Shown here in pieces: positions 1 through 6,674 of a DNA stretch of 6,910 bases. The notes under the pieces were generated by a model. The model was not told where the DNA came from and made no database searches. It saw nothing but the letters and a program-made list of their open reading frames with translations. Where the stretch lies: assembly GCA_003695725.1 (NCBI GenBank), contig RFHX01000018.1:1-6910 (forward strand), in the 5' to 3' direction. Both the position numbers and the translations under genes were made by a program. Every line of letters begins with the position of its first letter. Position 1 is the first letter of the stretch. Source of the stretch: Candidatus Schekmanbacteria bacterium (GTDB taxonomy: Bacteria; Schekmanbacteria; GWA2-38-11; J061).

Positions 1-1
1 A

Positions 2-439
2 GTAGATGCTCTTGTCAATTGGGCAAGAAAAAGCTCTCTTTGGCCCTTGCCTTTTGGGACAGCTTGTTGCGCCATTGAATTTATGTCGGTAGTTTCATCA
101 CATTATGACTTATCCCGCTTTGGCGCAGAGGTTGTTAGATTTTCTCCCAGGCAGGCAGATCTTCTTATAGTTGCAGGCACAATTACGGACAAAATGGCGC
201 CTGTCCTCAAAAAAATATATGACCAAATGCCTGAACCGAAATGGGTGCTTTCAATGGGTGCGTGCGCATCATCAGGAGGATTTTATAGAGCATATCATGT
301 CGTTCAAAGTATCAAGGAGATTATTCCTGTTGATGTATTTGTAGCAGGTTGTCCGCCTACTCCAGAGAATTTGATTCATGGAATTATGATGATTCAAAAG
401 ATTGTTGAAAAGGATTCTGTGAAAAATGCTCGAGGATAA
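2..439 (+). CDS. nuoB: NADH-quinone oxidoreductase subunit B, 5'-truncated
   Basis: NuoB is the peripheral-arm subunit that holds [4Fe-4S] cluster N2, the last iron-sulfur centre before quinone in complex I. The reading frame is open from base 2, and the first visible residues ([19 protein letters not shown]) already match the family. The true start therefore lies before the window, and perhaps 20-40 N-terminal residues are missing. The four N2 ligands are present: the tandem Cys pair in TACCAIEF (codons at 65 and 68), Cys in MGACASSGG (codon at 263) and Cys in AGCPPTPE (codon at 350). The spacings of 65 and 29 residues equal those of Thermus Nqo6 as I remember them. The short C-terminal tail runs 14 bases into nuoCD, which suggests translational coupling. 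nuoA would be expected upstream. Identity is secure; the 5' end is unknown. Confidence 0.96.
   Translation, partial: VDALVNWARKSSLWPLPFGTACCAIEFMSVVSSHYDLSRFGAEVVRFSPRQADLLIVAGTITDKMAPVLKKIYDQMPEPKWVLSMGACASSGGFYRAYHVVQSIKEIIPVDVFVAGCPPTPENLIHGIMMIQKIVEKDSVKNARG
426..439 (+). other. nuoB/nuoCD 14-base gene overlap
   Basis: The nuoCD ATG lies 14 bases inside the end of nuoB, in another frame, and the nuoB stop TAA occupies 437-439. This arrangement usually means that ribosomes finishing nuoB help start nuoCD, keeping the two N2/quinone-site partners near 1:1. The coupling is inferred; the overlap is seen directly. Confidence 0.85.
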
Positions 440-2105
440 TCCCACAGTAGCAAAAATTAAAGAAGAACATCCAGAGGCAATTCGTTCAGTTGACGATGCA
501 TACGGCAATCTAACAATTGTGCTGAACCGTGAATATATTGTTCCCGTATGCAATACCTTAAAAAATAATCCTTCTCTAGATTACAAAATGCTTCTTGATA
601 TATGCGGCGTTGATTATTTGGGAAAGAGAGAAGAGCGGTTTGAAGTAGTATATCATCTCTATTCTCTTTCACGCAAAAAGAGAGTTCGTCTTAAGGTCCC
701 TCTTTATGAAAATGATCCTGTCGTAGATTCTGTAACAAGTGTATGGAAGGGAGCCAATTGGTTTGAACGTGAAGCATATGATATGTTTGGTATCCGTTTC
801 AATGGACATCCAAACCTTTCAAGGATACTCTGCCATGACTGGTTTGTAGGACACCCTTTACGCAAAGATTTTGATGCTGGACAGAGGACCAAAAATACAC
901 AAATCAAAGAATTTTTAAAAGAGGAATTCAAAGATGCCGGCGCAGATAAATATGTTGTCAATATTGGACCTTCACATCCAGCTATGCATGGCACTTTCAG
1001 AATTCAAGCTCTTCTCAATGGTGAGATAATCGAAGATGCAGAAGCTGAAATAGGTTACCTTCATCGTTGTTTTGAAAAAATGTGTGAAACTCATACTTAT
1101 AATACTGTAATTCCTTATACTGACAGATTGAACTATTGCTCTGCATTTATGAATAATGTTGGATATGCTATGGCTGTAGAGCGGTTAATGGGTATAGAGA
1201 TAACTCCAAGAGCGACAGCCATAAGGATTATCCTTTCGGAATTTTCGAGAATAATGGACCATTTTGTCTGTCTTGGCGCCAATCTTGTTGACCTTGGTGC
1301 TTTGACAAATTTCTGGTATTTCTTTAAACCGAGAGAAGATGTTTATGAGCTTCTTGAATCCTGCTGTGGCTCCCGTTTGACAACGAATTATGTCAGAATT
1401 GGCGGACTTGCCAAGGATGTGCCAGATGATTTTGTCACAAGATGCAGAAAAGTAATCGAATCCGTTAGAGAATTTCTAAACTATGTCGAGAAGCTGAACA
1501 ATAAGAATATGATTTTTCACAAGAGGACGAGAGGCGTTGGAGTCATCAGCAAAGAAGATGCAATAGAATTTGGCTGGACCGGACCTTGTCTTCGCGCATG
1601 CGGAGTCGATTATGATATAAGAAAAGATCATCCTTACTATGGATATGAAAATTTTGATTTCGAAGTACCCATAGGAACAAATGGTGATACCTATGACCGT
1701 TACATTGTAAGGATTGAAGAGGCAAAGCAGAGTTTGAGAATAATTGAACAAGCCCTTGAAAAAATGCCTAAAGGCTCTGTGCACTGTGGAGATAAGAGAG
1801 TTGAACTTCCTCCAAAAAAGGATGTTTACACTAATATAGAAGCATTGATGAATCATTTTAAACTTATAATGCACGGAATGGAACCGCCTGAGGGAGAAAT
1901 TTACTCTTTTACCGAAGCTGCAAATGGAGAGCTTGGTTTTTATATAGTGAGCGATGGAAGTGCCAAACCTTATAGAATTAAGTTAAGGCCGCCCTGTTAT
2001 GCTATATATCAAGCATTCCCGTATATGTTGAAAGGTGCAATGATTTCAGACCTCATAGCAATATTGGGCGGATTGAACATTATAGCAGGTGAGCTTGACA
2101 GGTAG
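426..2105 (+). CDS. nuoCD: NADH-quinone oxidoreductase subunits C and D, fused
   Basis: This is one 559-residue protein that joins NuoC (30-kDa-type) and NuoD (49-kDa-type) subunits, close to the roughly 600 residues of E. coli NuoCD. Residues 1-150 are NuoC, with the family signature [11 protein letters not shown] from about residue 112, then [11 protein letters not shown] and GHPLRKDF (142-149). A charged linker follows, and NuoD begins near 176 with [11 protein letters not shown] (179-189) and runs to the typical end IIAGELDR. Quinone-site residues known from Thermus Nqo4 are kept: His188 (Nqo4 His38), the Tyr of DRLNY (Nqo4 Tyr87) and the Asp of LVDLGA. Arg214 in YLHRCFEKM matches the arginine that is dimethylated in mitochondrial NDUFS2. 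NuoD lost its ancestral NiFe-hydrogenase metal ligands, as expected for complex I. The ATG at 426 is the only sensible start; AAAGGA at 409-414 is a rather distant ribosome site. NuoCD joins NuoB at the quinone pocket. Confidence 0.97.
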   Translation: MLEDNPTVAKIKEEHPEAIRSVDDAYGNLTIVLNREYIVPVCNTLKNNPSLDYKMLLDICGVDYLGKREERFEVVYHLYSLSRKKRVRLKVPLYENDPVVDSVTSVWKGANWFEREAYDMFGIRFNGHPNLSRILCHDWFVGHPLRKDFDAGQRTKNTQIKEFLKEEFKDAGADKYVVNIGPSHPAMHGTFRIQALLNGEIIEDAEAEIGYLHRCFEKMCETHTYNTVIPYTDRLNYCSAFMNNVGYAMAVERLMGIEITPRATAIRIILSEFSRIMDHFVCLGANLVDLGALTNFWYFFKPREDVYELLESCCGSRLTTNYVRIGGLAKDVPDDFVTRCRKVIESVREFLNYVEKLNNKNMIFHKRTRGVGVISKEDAIEFGWTGPCLRACGVDYDIRKDHPYYGYENFDFEVPIGTNGDTYDRYIVRIEEAKQSLRIIEQALEKMPKGSVHCGDKRVELPPKKDVYTNIEALMNHFKLIMHGMEPPEGEIYSFTEAANGELGFYIVSDGSAKPYRIKLRPPCYAIYQAFPYMLKGAMISDLIAILGGLNIIAGELDR

Positions 2106-2112
2106 ATTGATG
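2100..2112 (+). promoter_or_regulatory. Ribosome site and start choice for nuoF
   Basis: AGGT at 2100-2103 overlaps the nuoCD stop codon (TAG, 2103-2105) and sits six bases before an ATG at 2110. An in-frame GTG at 2089 would add seven residues (MSLTGRL) but has no purine-rich site before it and lies wholly inside nuoCD. The ATG at 2110 is therefore preferred. The Shine-Dalgarno match is short, so this is moderate evidence. Confidence 0.55.
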
Positions 2113-3375
2113 GAAAAGATACTGTTAAAAAATACTGATTTTGATGACCAGCCACAGATCGATGCGGCGCTTTCTCGCGGTGCCTATAAAGCCCTCGAAA
2201 AAGCCGTTTCAATGGCTCCGGAGACAATAGTTGAAGAAGTTAAGAAATCAGGATTGAGAGGGCGCGGAGGAGCAGGTTTTCCTACCGGATTAAAGTGGTC
2301 ATTTATCCCAAAAGATACAACACTTCCAATTTATTTGGTATGCAATGCCGATGAAGGAGAACCGGGCACTTTTAAAGACAGACATATTATTGAAAGAGAC
2401 CCTCATCTTTTAATCGAAGGCATAGCCGTTTCAAGTTATGCGCTTAAAGTGAAAACTGCTTATATATACATAAGAGGAGAATTTTATAAAGGCGCGATGA
2501 TGCTTGAAAAAGCAATTGATGAAGCCAAGGAAAAAGGTTTTTTGGGAGAGAATATACTTGGAAGAAATGGCTTGAACATCGATATCATTGTTCACAGAGG
2601 AGCGGGTGCATATGTTTGTGGTGAGGAGACATCCTTGCTCGAGTCTCTTGAAGGGAAACGGGGTTATCCCCGCTTGAAACCGCCTTTCCCTGCAACTGTT
2701 GGCGCCTTTGATTGTCCTACTGTAATAAACAATGTAGAAACCTTGGCTTCTGTGCCATGGATAGTTTTGAATGGCGGTGATGCCTATGCTTCCATAGGCA
2801 CTGAAAAGAGCAAAGGGACAAAGCTTTTCAGTGTTTGCGGAAAGGTAAATAGGCCGGGAGTATATGAAATTGACCTTGGTTTGCCACTTAAAACTTTTCT
2901 TGAGGAATCGTGTGGAGGTATAAAGGATGGAAAGAAACTAAAAGCAGTAATTCCCGGCGGTTCTTCTACACCAGTACTTCGAGCTGAAGAAATAGAAAAG
3001 GTTAATCTCGACTATGAATCTGTAGCTGAGGCAGGGTCGATGCTCGGGTCGGGAGGAATGATTGTTTTTGATGAAAGCGATTGTATGGTTGAAGCAATAA
3101 CAGTGCTTGCTCATTTTTATGCCCATGAATCGTGCGGACAGTGCACTCCTTGCAGGGAGGGAACGGCGTGGATGGCACGGATTTTGAAGAGAATTTTGAA
3201 TGGTGAAGGAAAGATATCGGATATCGACCTGCTTTTGGATATCTGTGACAACATTAGTGGAAAAACAGTATGTCCTCTGGGAGATGCGGCTGTTATGCCT
3301 GTGCAGAGCTTTATTGAGAAGTTTAGAGACGAGTTTGAGTATCACATACAAAATGGTAAATGTAATGTTAAATGA
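2110..3375 (+). CDS. nuoF: NADH-quinone oxidoreductase subunit F (NADH/FMN-binding, 51-kDa type)
   Basis: NuoF oxidises NADH, holds FMN, and passes electrons through [4Fe-4S] cluster N3 to NuoG. From the ATG at 2110 it has 421 residues, slightly shorter than Thermus Nqo1 or E. coli NuoF (about 440). Visible motifs, in order, are the glycine-rich nucleotide loop GLRGRGGAGFPTGLKW from residue 48, CNADEGEPGTFKDR from 78, GAGAYVCGEETSLLESLEG from 164, CGKVNRPGVYEI, and the N3 ligands Cys342, Cys345 and Cys348 (ESCGQCTPCREG) with Cys388 (TVCPLGD). The Cx2Cx2Cx39C layout is as in the family. It starts four bases after the nuoCD stop. Its usual partner nuoE (24-kDa type, cluster N1a), normally directly upstream, is missing from this position. 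Related NuoF-like subunits occur in NAD-linked hydrogenases and formate dehydrogenases, but the nuoCD and nuoG neighbours decide for complex I. Confidence 0.96.
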   Translation: MEKILLKNTDFDDQPQIDAALSRGAYKALEKAVSMAPETIVEEVKKSGLRGRGGAGFPTGLKWSFIPKDTTLPIYLVCNADEGEPGTFKDRHIIERDPHLLIEGIAVSSYALKVKTAYIYIRGEFYKGAMMLEKAIDEAKEKGFLGENILGRNGLNIDIIVHRGAGAYVCGEETSLLESLEGKRGYPRLKPPFPATVGAFDCPTVINNVETLASVPWIVLNGGDAYASIGTEKSKGTKLFSVCGKVNRPGVYEIDLGLPLKTFLEESCGGIKDGKKLKAVIPGGSSTPVLRAEEIEKVNLDYESVAEAGSMLGSGGMIVFDESDCMVEAITVLAHFYAHESCGQCTPCREGTAWMARILKRILNGEGKISDIDLLLDICDNISGKTVCPLGDAAVMPVQSFIEKFRDEFEYHIQNGKCNVK

Positions 3376-3391
3376 TTGAGTTGGTAAAGTT

Positions 3392-4954
3392 ATGCCAAAA
3401 ATAACTATTGATGGAAAGGAATTTGAATTTGAAAAGGGTGAAAGTATTCTGCAGGTAGCGGAAAGAAATGGTATTGAAATACCTCATTTTTGCTACCATA
3501 AAGACCTGCCTTGGGCTGGCAATTGCAGAATGTGTCAGGTAGAAGTTGAAAAGATGCCTAAATTAGTCATCTCATGTGCCACTGTAGCCCAAGATGGGAT
3601 GGTCGTCCATACAAATAGCCCTCGTGTCCGTAAAGCGGTGAGAGGTGTGCTTGAATTCCTTTTACTCAACCATCCGATTGATTGTCCAATATGCGACCAG
3701 GCAGGAGAATGTTATTTACAGGATTATTATATGAAGTATGGTTTGCATGATTCTCGAATTGATCTTTCTGAAAAGGTGAGAAAGAGAAAGGCAATTCGAT
3801 TGGGTGATATGATTGTCCTTGATACAGAAAGATGTGTTCTCTGCTCACGTTGTATTCGTTTTTGTGAACATATTACTAAAACAGGAGAATTTGGCTTTTC
3901 TTATAGAGGCAATCGCACTGAGATAGGCACTTTTTATGATGCTGTAGTTGACAATCCCTATTCAGGGAATCTTGTCGATATTTGTCCGGTAGGAGCGATT
4001 ACGAGCAGAGATTTCAGGTTTAAATGCCGAGTATGGTTCCTTGAATCTACGGAAACAATATGTCCTTCTTGTAGTACAGGATGCAATATCTTTTTGGATA
4101 CAAAGGACGGCATTGCCTACAGGATTCGCCCCAGATATAATCCCGATGTTAACAAAAGCTGGATTTGTAACGAAGGGAGGCTTTCTTATAAATTATTGAA
4201 TGATGAGGCAAGACTTCTTCAGCATTTAGAAAAAGAGAATGGGGCATATAAATCCTTAAGCTATGAGAATGCCATTGAAAAGACAACGGAAAAGATAAAA
4301 AGAATTGTATCTTCTAACAATGAAAAAGTCTTGGCTATTGCTTCTCCTGATGCTACCAATGAAGACATATACCTCTTTAAAAAAGTCTTTTCCCATTACA
4401 TTAGGACACCGCACATTTATCTTGGTGAGACATCAGGAAAAGAAGATGCCGAAAAGAGGGAAGACCAGATTTTAAGGCGAATTGATAAACATCCAAATAC
4501 TATGGGCGCAATTTTTATGGGAATTAGTACTCCTCCGGGAGGTAAGCTAACTCCACAAAAAGCAGCAGAAATCATTAAAGCTAACGATATAAAAATGCTT
4601 TATTTTATGTCGCCGTCGCTCATAAAAGAAGGTGAAAATTCAGAAGAATTCATAAATGCATTAAAAGGAGTAGAGCTTATTATTATTCATTCTATGTTTG
4701 TTGTGCCTTCTAATTTTCCGGTAAATTATGTTTTTGCTTCATCATCTTATGCTGAGGTATCAGGTACTTTTACAAATTATGCAGGGAAGGTGCAAAGAAT
4801 TAAAAAAGCTCTGCCGAATAAGGGAGATGCAAGAGGACATTATGAAATACTGCAGGATATACTTTTTGAAATTTCCGGTGAGAAGAGATATGAAAAGGTA
4901 GAGGAAATATTTGAAGAAATTAAAAGGGAATATGAACAGTTTTCTAACCTTTAG
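3392..4954 (+). CDS. nuoG: NADH-quinone oxidoreductase subunit G, compact form
   Basis: NuoG carries electrons from NuoF towards NuoI. The N-terminal 2Fe-2S domain has Cys34, Cys45, Cys48 and Cys62 (N1b). His94, Cys98, Cys101 and Cys107 form N5. Cys148, Cys151, Cys154 and Cys198 form N4. The set Cys224, Cys227, Cys231 and Cys259 has the Cx2Cx3Cx27C spacing of the optional cluster N7, kept in Thermus, Aquifex and E. coli but lost in mitochondria. The remaining 260 residues are a reduced molybdopterin-oxidoreductase-like fold. Its end (EVSGTFTNYAGKVQ, then a KALPNKGDARGHYEIL stretch) matches the usual NuoG C-terminal part. At 520 residues it is much shorter than Thermus Nqo3 (783), E. coli NuoG (about 908) or mitochondrial NDUFS1 (about 700). 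I see no frameshift, so the shortening looks natural. The gap from nuoF is 16 bases, with only a weak ribosome site. A formate dehydrogenase or hydrogenase subunit is unlikely in this context. Confidence 0.94.
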   Translation: MPKITIDGKEFEFEKGESILQVAERNGIEIPHFCYHKDLPWAGNCRMCQVEVEKMPKLVISCATVAQDGMVVHTNSPRVRKAVRGVLEFLLLNHPIDCPICDQAGECYLQDYYMKYGLHDSRIDLSEKVRKRKAIRLGDMIVLDTERCVLCSRCIRFCEHITKTGEFGFSYRGNRTEIGTFYDAVVDNPYSGNLVDICPVGAITSRDFRFKCRVWFLESTETICPSCSTGCNIFLDTKDGIAYRIRPRYNPDVNKSWICNEGRLSYKLLNDEARLLQHLEKENGAYKSLSYENAIEKTTEKIKRIVSSNNEKVLAIASPDATNEDIYLFKKVFSHYIRTPHIYLGETSGKEDAEKREDQILRRIDKHPNTMGAIFMGISTPPGGKLTPQKAAEIIKANDIKMLYFMSPSLIKEGENSEEFINALKGVELIIIHSMFVVPSNFPVNYVFASSSYAEVSGTFTNYAGKVQRIKKALPNKGDARGHYEILQDILFEISGEKRYEKVEEIFEEIKREYEQFSNL

Positions 4955-4984
4955 AAATTGATTATTTAGTGAAGAAGTGTAAAA

Positions 4985-5485
4985 ATGGCAAAAACAAAAA
5001 TAGCTGAAGTTGAAGAGAAAAACATTGTGGCAACTATTAAGGGCCTTGCTGTTACAATCGGTAATTTTGCAACAAATCTCTTTAAAAAAGACAGGCCCAC
5101 AATAGAGTATCCTGATGAAAAGCGAGAATATTCTGAGAGAGTCAGAGGTGTGCATATCCTTACAAAGAGAGAAGATGGAAGCCCCAAATGTGTTGCCTGT
5201 TATATGTGCGCAACGATTTGTCCTGCGCAATGCATTACCATAGTTGCTGAGGAGCATCCTGATGATACAATTGAAAAAAGGCCAAAGAGTTTTGAGATAG
5301 ATATGCTTCGATGCGTTTTTTGCGGATATTGTGTGGACGCCTGTCCTGAAGAAGCCATTATAATGAGCAATGAAATAGAGTGCGCATTCTATTCCTATGA
5401 TGAGCGCAATTACAATATTGATATATTGAAAGACAGACCTTCTTTAAAAGATTCTAAACTTGGATATAGACCGGATAAAGATTAG
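4985..5485 (+). CDS. nuoI: NADH-quinone oxidoreductase subunit I (2x[4Fe-4S], 23-kDa/TYKY type)
   Basis: NuoI bridges NuoG and NuoB with clusters N6a and N6b. The 166-residue protein opens with a short charged stretch and an amphipathic segment (residues 14-35, VATIKGLAVTIGNF and on) that in this family lies on the membrane surface. The family sequence PTIEYPDEK follows. Two ferredoxin motifs are complete: Cys69, 72, 75, 79 (CVACYMCATICP) and Cys110, 113, 116, 120 (CVFCGYCVDACP). The usual CPAQCITI and CPEEAI contexts flank them. Length is typical (160-180 residues). It begins 30 bases after nuoG; GAAGAAG a few bases before the ATG is a weak ribosome site. nuoH, which usually lies between nuoG and nuoI, is absent, and nuoJ does not follow. 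Confidence 0.97.
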   Translation: MAKTKIAEVEEKNIVATIKGLAVTIGNFATNLFKKDRPTIEYPDEKREYSERVRGVHILTKREDGSPKCVACYMCATICPAQCITIVAEEHPDDTIEKRPKSFEIDMLRCVFCGYCVDACPEEAIIMSNEIECAFYSYDERNYNIDILKDRPSLKDSKLGYRPDKD

Positions 5486-5524
5486 TTTTCAATAATAAGG
5501 TTGTCCTTTTTAAAAATTCATTTA

Positions 5525-6640
5525 ATGGCTTCTCCAAAAGATTTTATCAATTTGCTTTTTTTGGGAAGGAAGAGAATATCTTTTGATGAGTATGTCGATT
5601 TTGTTCTCCATCATCCTGAATATGGATATTATGGCAAGTCAAACAAGAGGAGAGGGCTTGGCGAAGATTTTTATACTGCCCCCCTTTTAAGCTTTGCTTT
5701 TGGAAAATGTATATCGAATTTTTTGATTTCCACACTCAGATTTTTCCCCTCAAATAAAAAATTGACTATTCTTGATGTGGGTGCAGGAAATGGAATGCTA
5801 TTGAAAGATATTTTTTCATCTTTATCGGCGGAAAGAGAAAAAAATATTCAATTTTTCTTTTGTGCTGTAGAGCAGAAGGATATTTTAAGGAATGAAATCG
5901 AGGAAAGATTCAAAACATTGAGCCAACATATCGGAATAAATGAGAAATTGGAAGATGTTGAGTCATTCGATGGAGTTGCCTGTTTCAACGAATTCTTTGA
6001 TGCACTGCCTTTTAGCAGAGTTAGAATAGAAGGAGTAAGAAGGGAGGAAATATATGTCGAATGCCACGATGGTGTCTTTGAGGAAAAGAAGGGGAAGATT
6101 TCATCTGATATAAAATCAGCAGAATGCAGAAGATGGTTTAAAGATTTTTTAGGAAGAGGGGAAGTCGATATTTGTCCTTTTTATGAAGATATTTTTAAAA
6201 AACTTTCTGCAAAAATGAATAGTGGTTTTGTCTTAATTATAGATTACGGAGATAGTGCATACAAATTATATGATAAGGATTTCCCTCAGAGTACGCTGAG
6301 ATGTTTCAGCAGAAATCGAGTAAGCAAAAATCCTTATATTCTTCAAGGTGAGCAGGATATAACCTTTTCTGTCAATTTTTCTGAAATTGCCTTTCAAGCA
6401 AAGAGACATGGATTTAAGGTAATAGATTTCATATCACTTCAAACTTTCCTTATCAGGTGGGGAATCCTTGATATTGTTTCTTCCCTTGCATCAGACAGCG
6501 CCATTGATATAAAAAGATATAATGAAATTCAAAAAATAAAAAACCTTCTTCTTCCCGGAAGTTTGGGTGAAGTCTTTAAGGTTCTTATGTTGGCTAAGAA
6601 TATAAAAGAAGATTCTTTTTGCAAAGAAACCGATTTTTAA
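5525..6640 (+). CDS. MidA/NDUFAF7-family SAM-dependent methyltransferase, probable complex I assembly factor
   Basis: This is a 371-residue member of the MidA/NDUFAF7 family (formerly DUF185). Motifs in order are an N-terminal ISFDEYVDF...HPEYGYYG, then GEDFYTAPLLSFAFG, the SAM-binding loop DVGAGNG (84-90), NEFFDALPF (155-163), IIDYG (Asp240), TLRCFSRNR, GEQDITFSVNF (275-285) and the C-terminal PGSLGEVFKVL, where the commoner Met before Gly-Glu is Leu. No signal peptide or membrane segment is evident, so it should be cytoplasmic. Mitochondrial NDUFAF7 dimethylates an arginine of the NuoD homologue NDUFS2; bacterial family members are mostly uncharacterised. Its place 39 bases after nuoI makes NuoCD the likely substrate, which is an inference. 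The ATG at 5525 is chosen over an in-frame TTG at 5501 because the family homology starts after it; neither start has a good ribosome site. The gene looks somewhat more AT-rich than the nuo genes. Confidence 0.9.
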   Translation: MASPKDFINLLFLGRKRISFDEYVDFVLHHPEYGYYGKSNKRRGLGEDFYTAPLLSFAFGKCISNFLISTLRFFPSNKKLTILDVGAGNGMLLKDIFSSLSAEREKNIQFFFCAVEQKDILRNEIEERFKTLSQHIGINEKLEDVESFDGVACFNEFFDALPFSRVRIEGVRREEIYVECHDGVFEEKKGKISSDIKSAECRRWFKDFLGRGEVDICPFYEDIFKKLSAKMNSGFVLIIDYGDSAYKLYDKDFPQSTLRCFSRNRVSKNPYILQGEQDITFSVNFSEIAFQAKRHGFKVIDFISLQTFLIRWGILDIVSSLASDSAIDIKRYNEIQKIKNLLLPGSLGEVFKVLMLAKNIKEDSFCKETDF

Positions 6641-6674
6641 TTAACTCTTTCATTCATCTAATAAAATCAGAATT

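Noticed and set aside
47-49. TTG at 47 as the start of nuoB
   Set aside because: The same frame is open back to base 2 and encodes the conserved WARKSSLWP segment that normally precedes the Cys pair. The TTG is an internal Leu codon, and the gene is cut by the window edge.
1476-1874. Antisense reading frames on the minus strand (for example 1476-1874, 2938-3351, 4760-5257)
   Set aside because: Each lies opposite a strongly conserved nuo gene. The encoded peptides have low-complexity, Cys/Phe/Ser-rich composition and no recognisable domain, so they are shadows of the real genes.
2089-2091. GTG at 2089 as the start of nuoF
   Set aside because: It has no ribosome site, lies inside nuoCD, and adds residues with no family match. 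The ATG at 2110 has AGGT at good spacing.
3392-4954. NuoG as a formate dehydrogenase alpha or NAD-hydrogenase subunit
   Set aside because: The Cx2Cx3Cx27C motif can also mark molybdopterin enzymes, but the following domain is far too short to bind the cofactor, and the gene sits between nuoF and nuoI.
5501-5503. TTG at 5501 as the start of the methyltransferase
   Set aside because: The only purine run (AAGG, 5497-5500) touches the codon, leaving no spacing, and the added residues precede the conserved region. It cannot be fully excluded, since the ATG at 5525 also lacks a clear site.
5497-5510. Possible terminator hairpin AAGG-TTGT-CCTT followed by T residues after nuoI
   Set aside because: The stem is only four base pairs with two A-T pairs, too weak for an intrinsic terminator.
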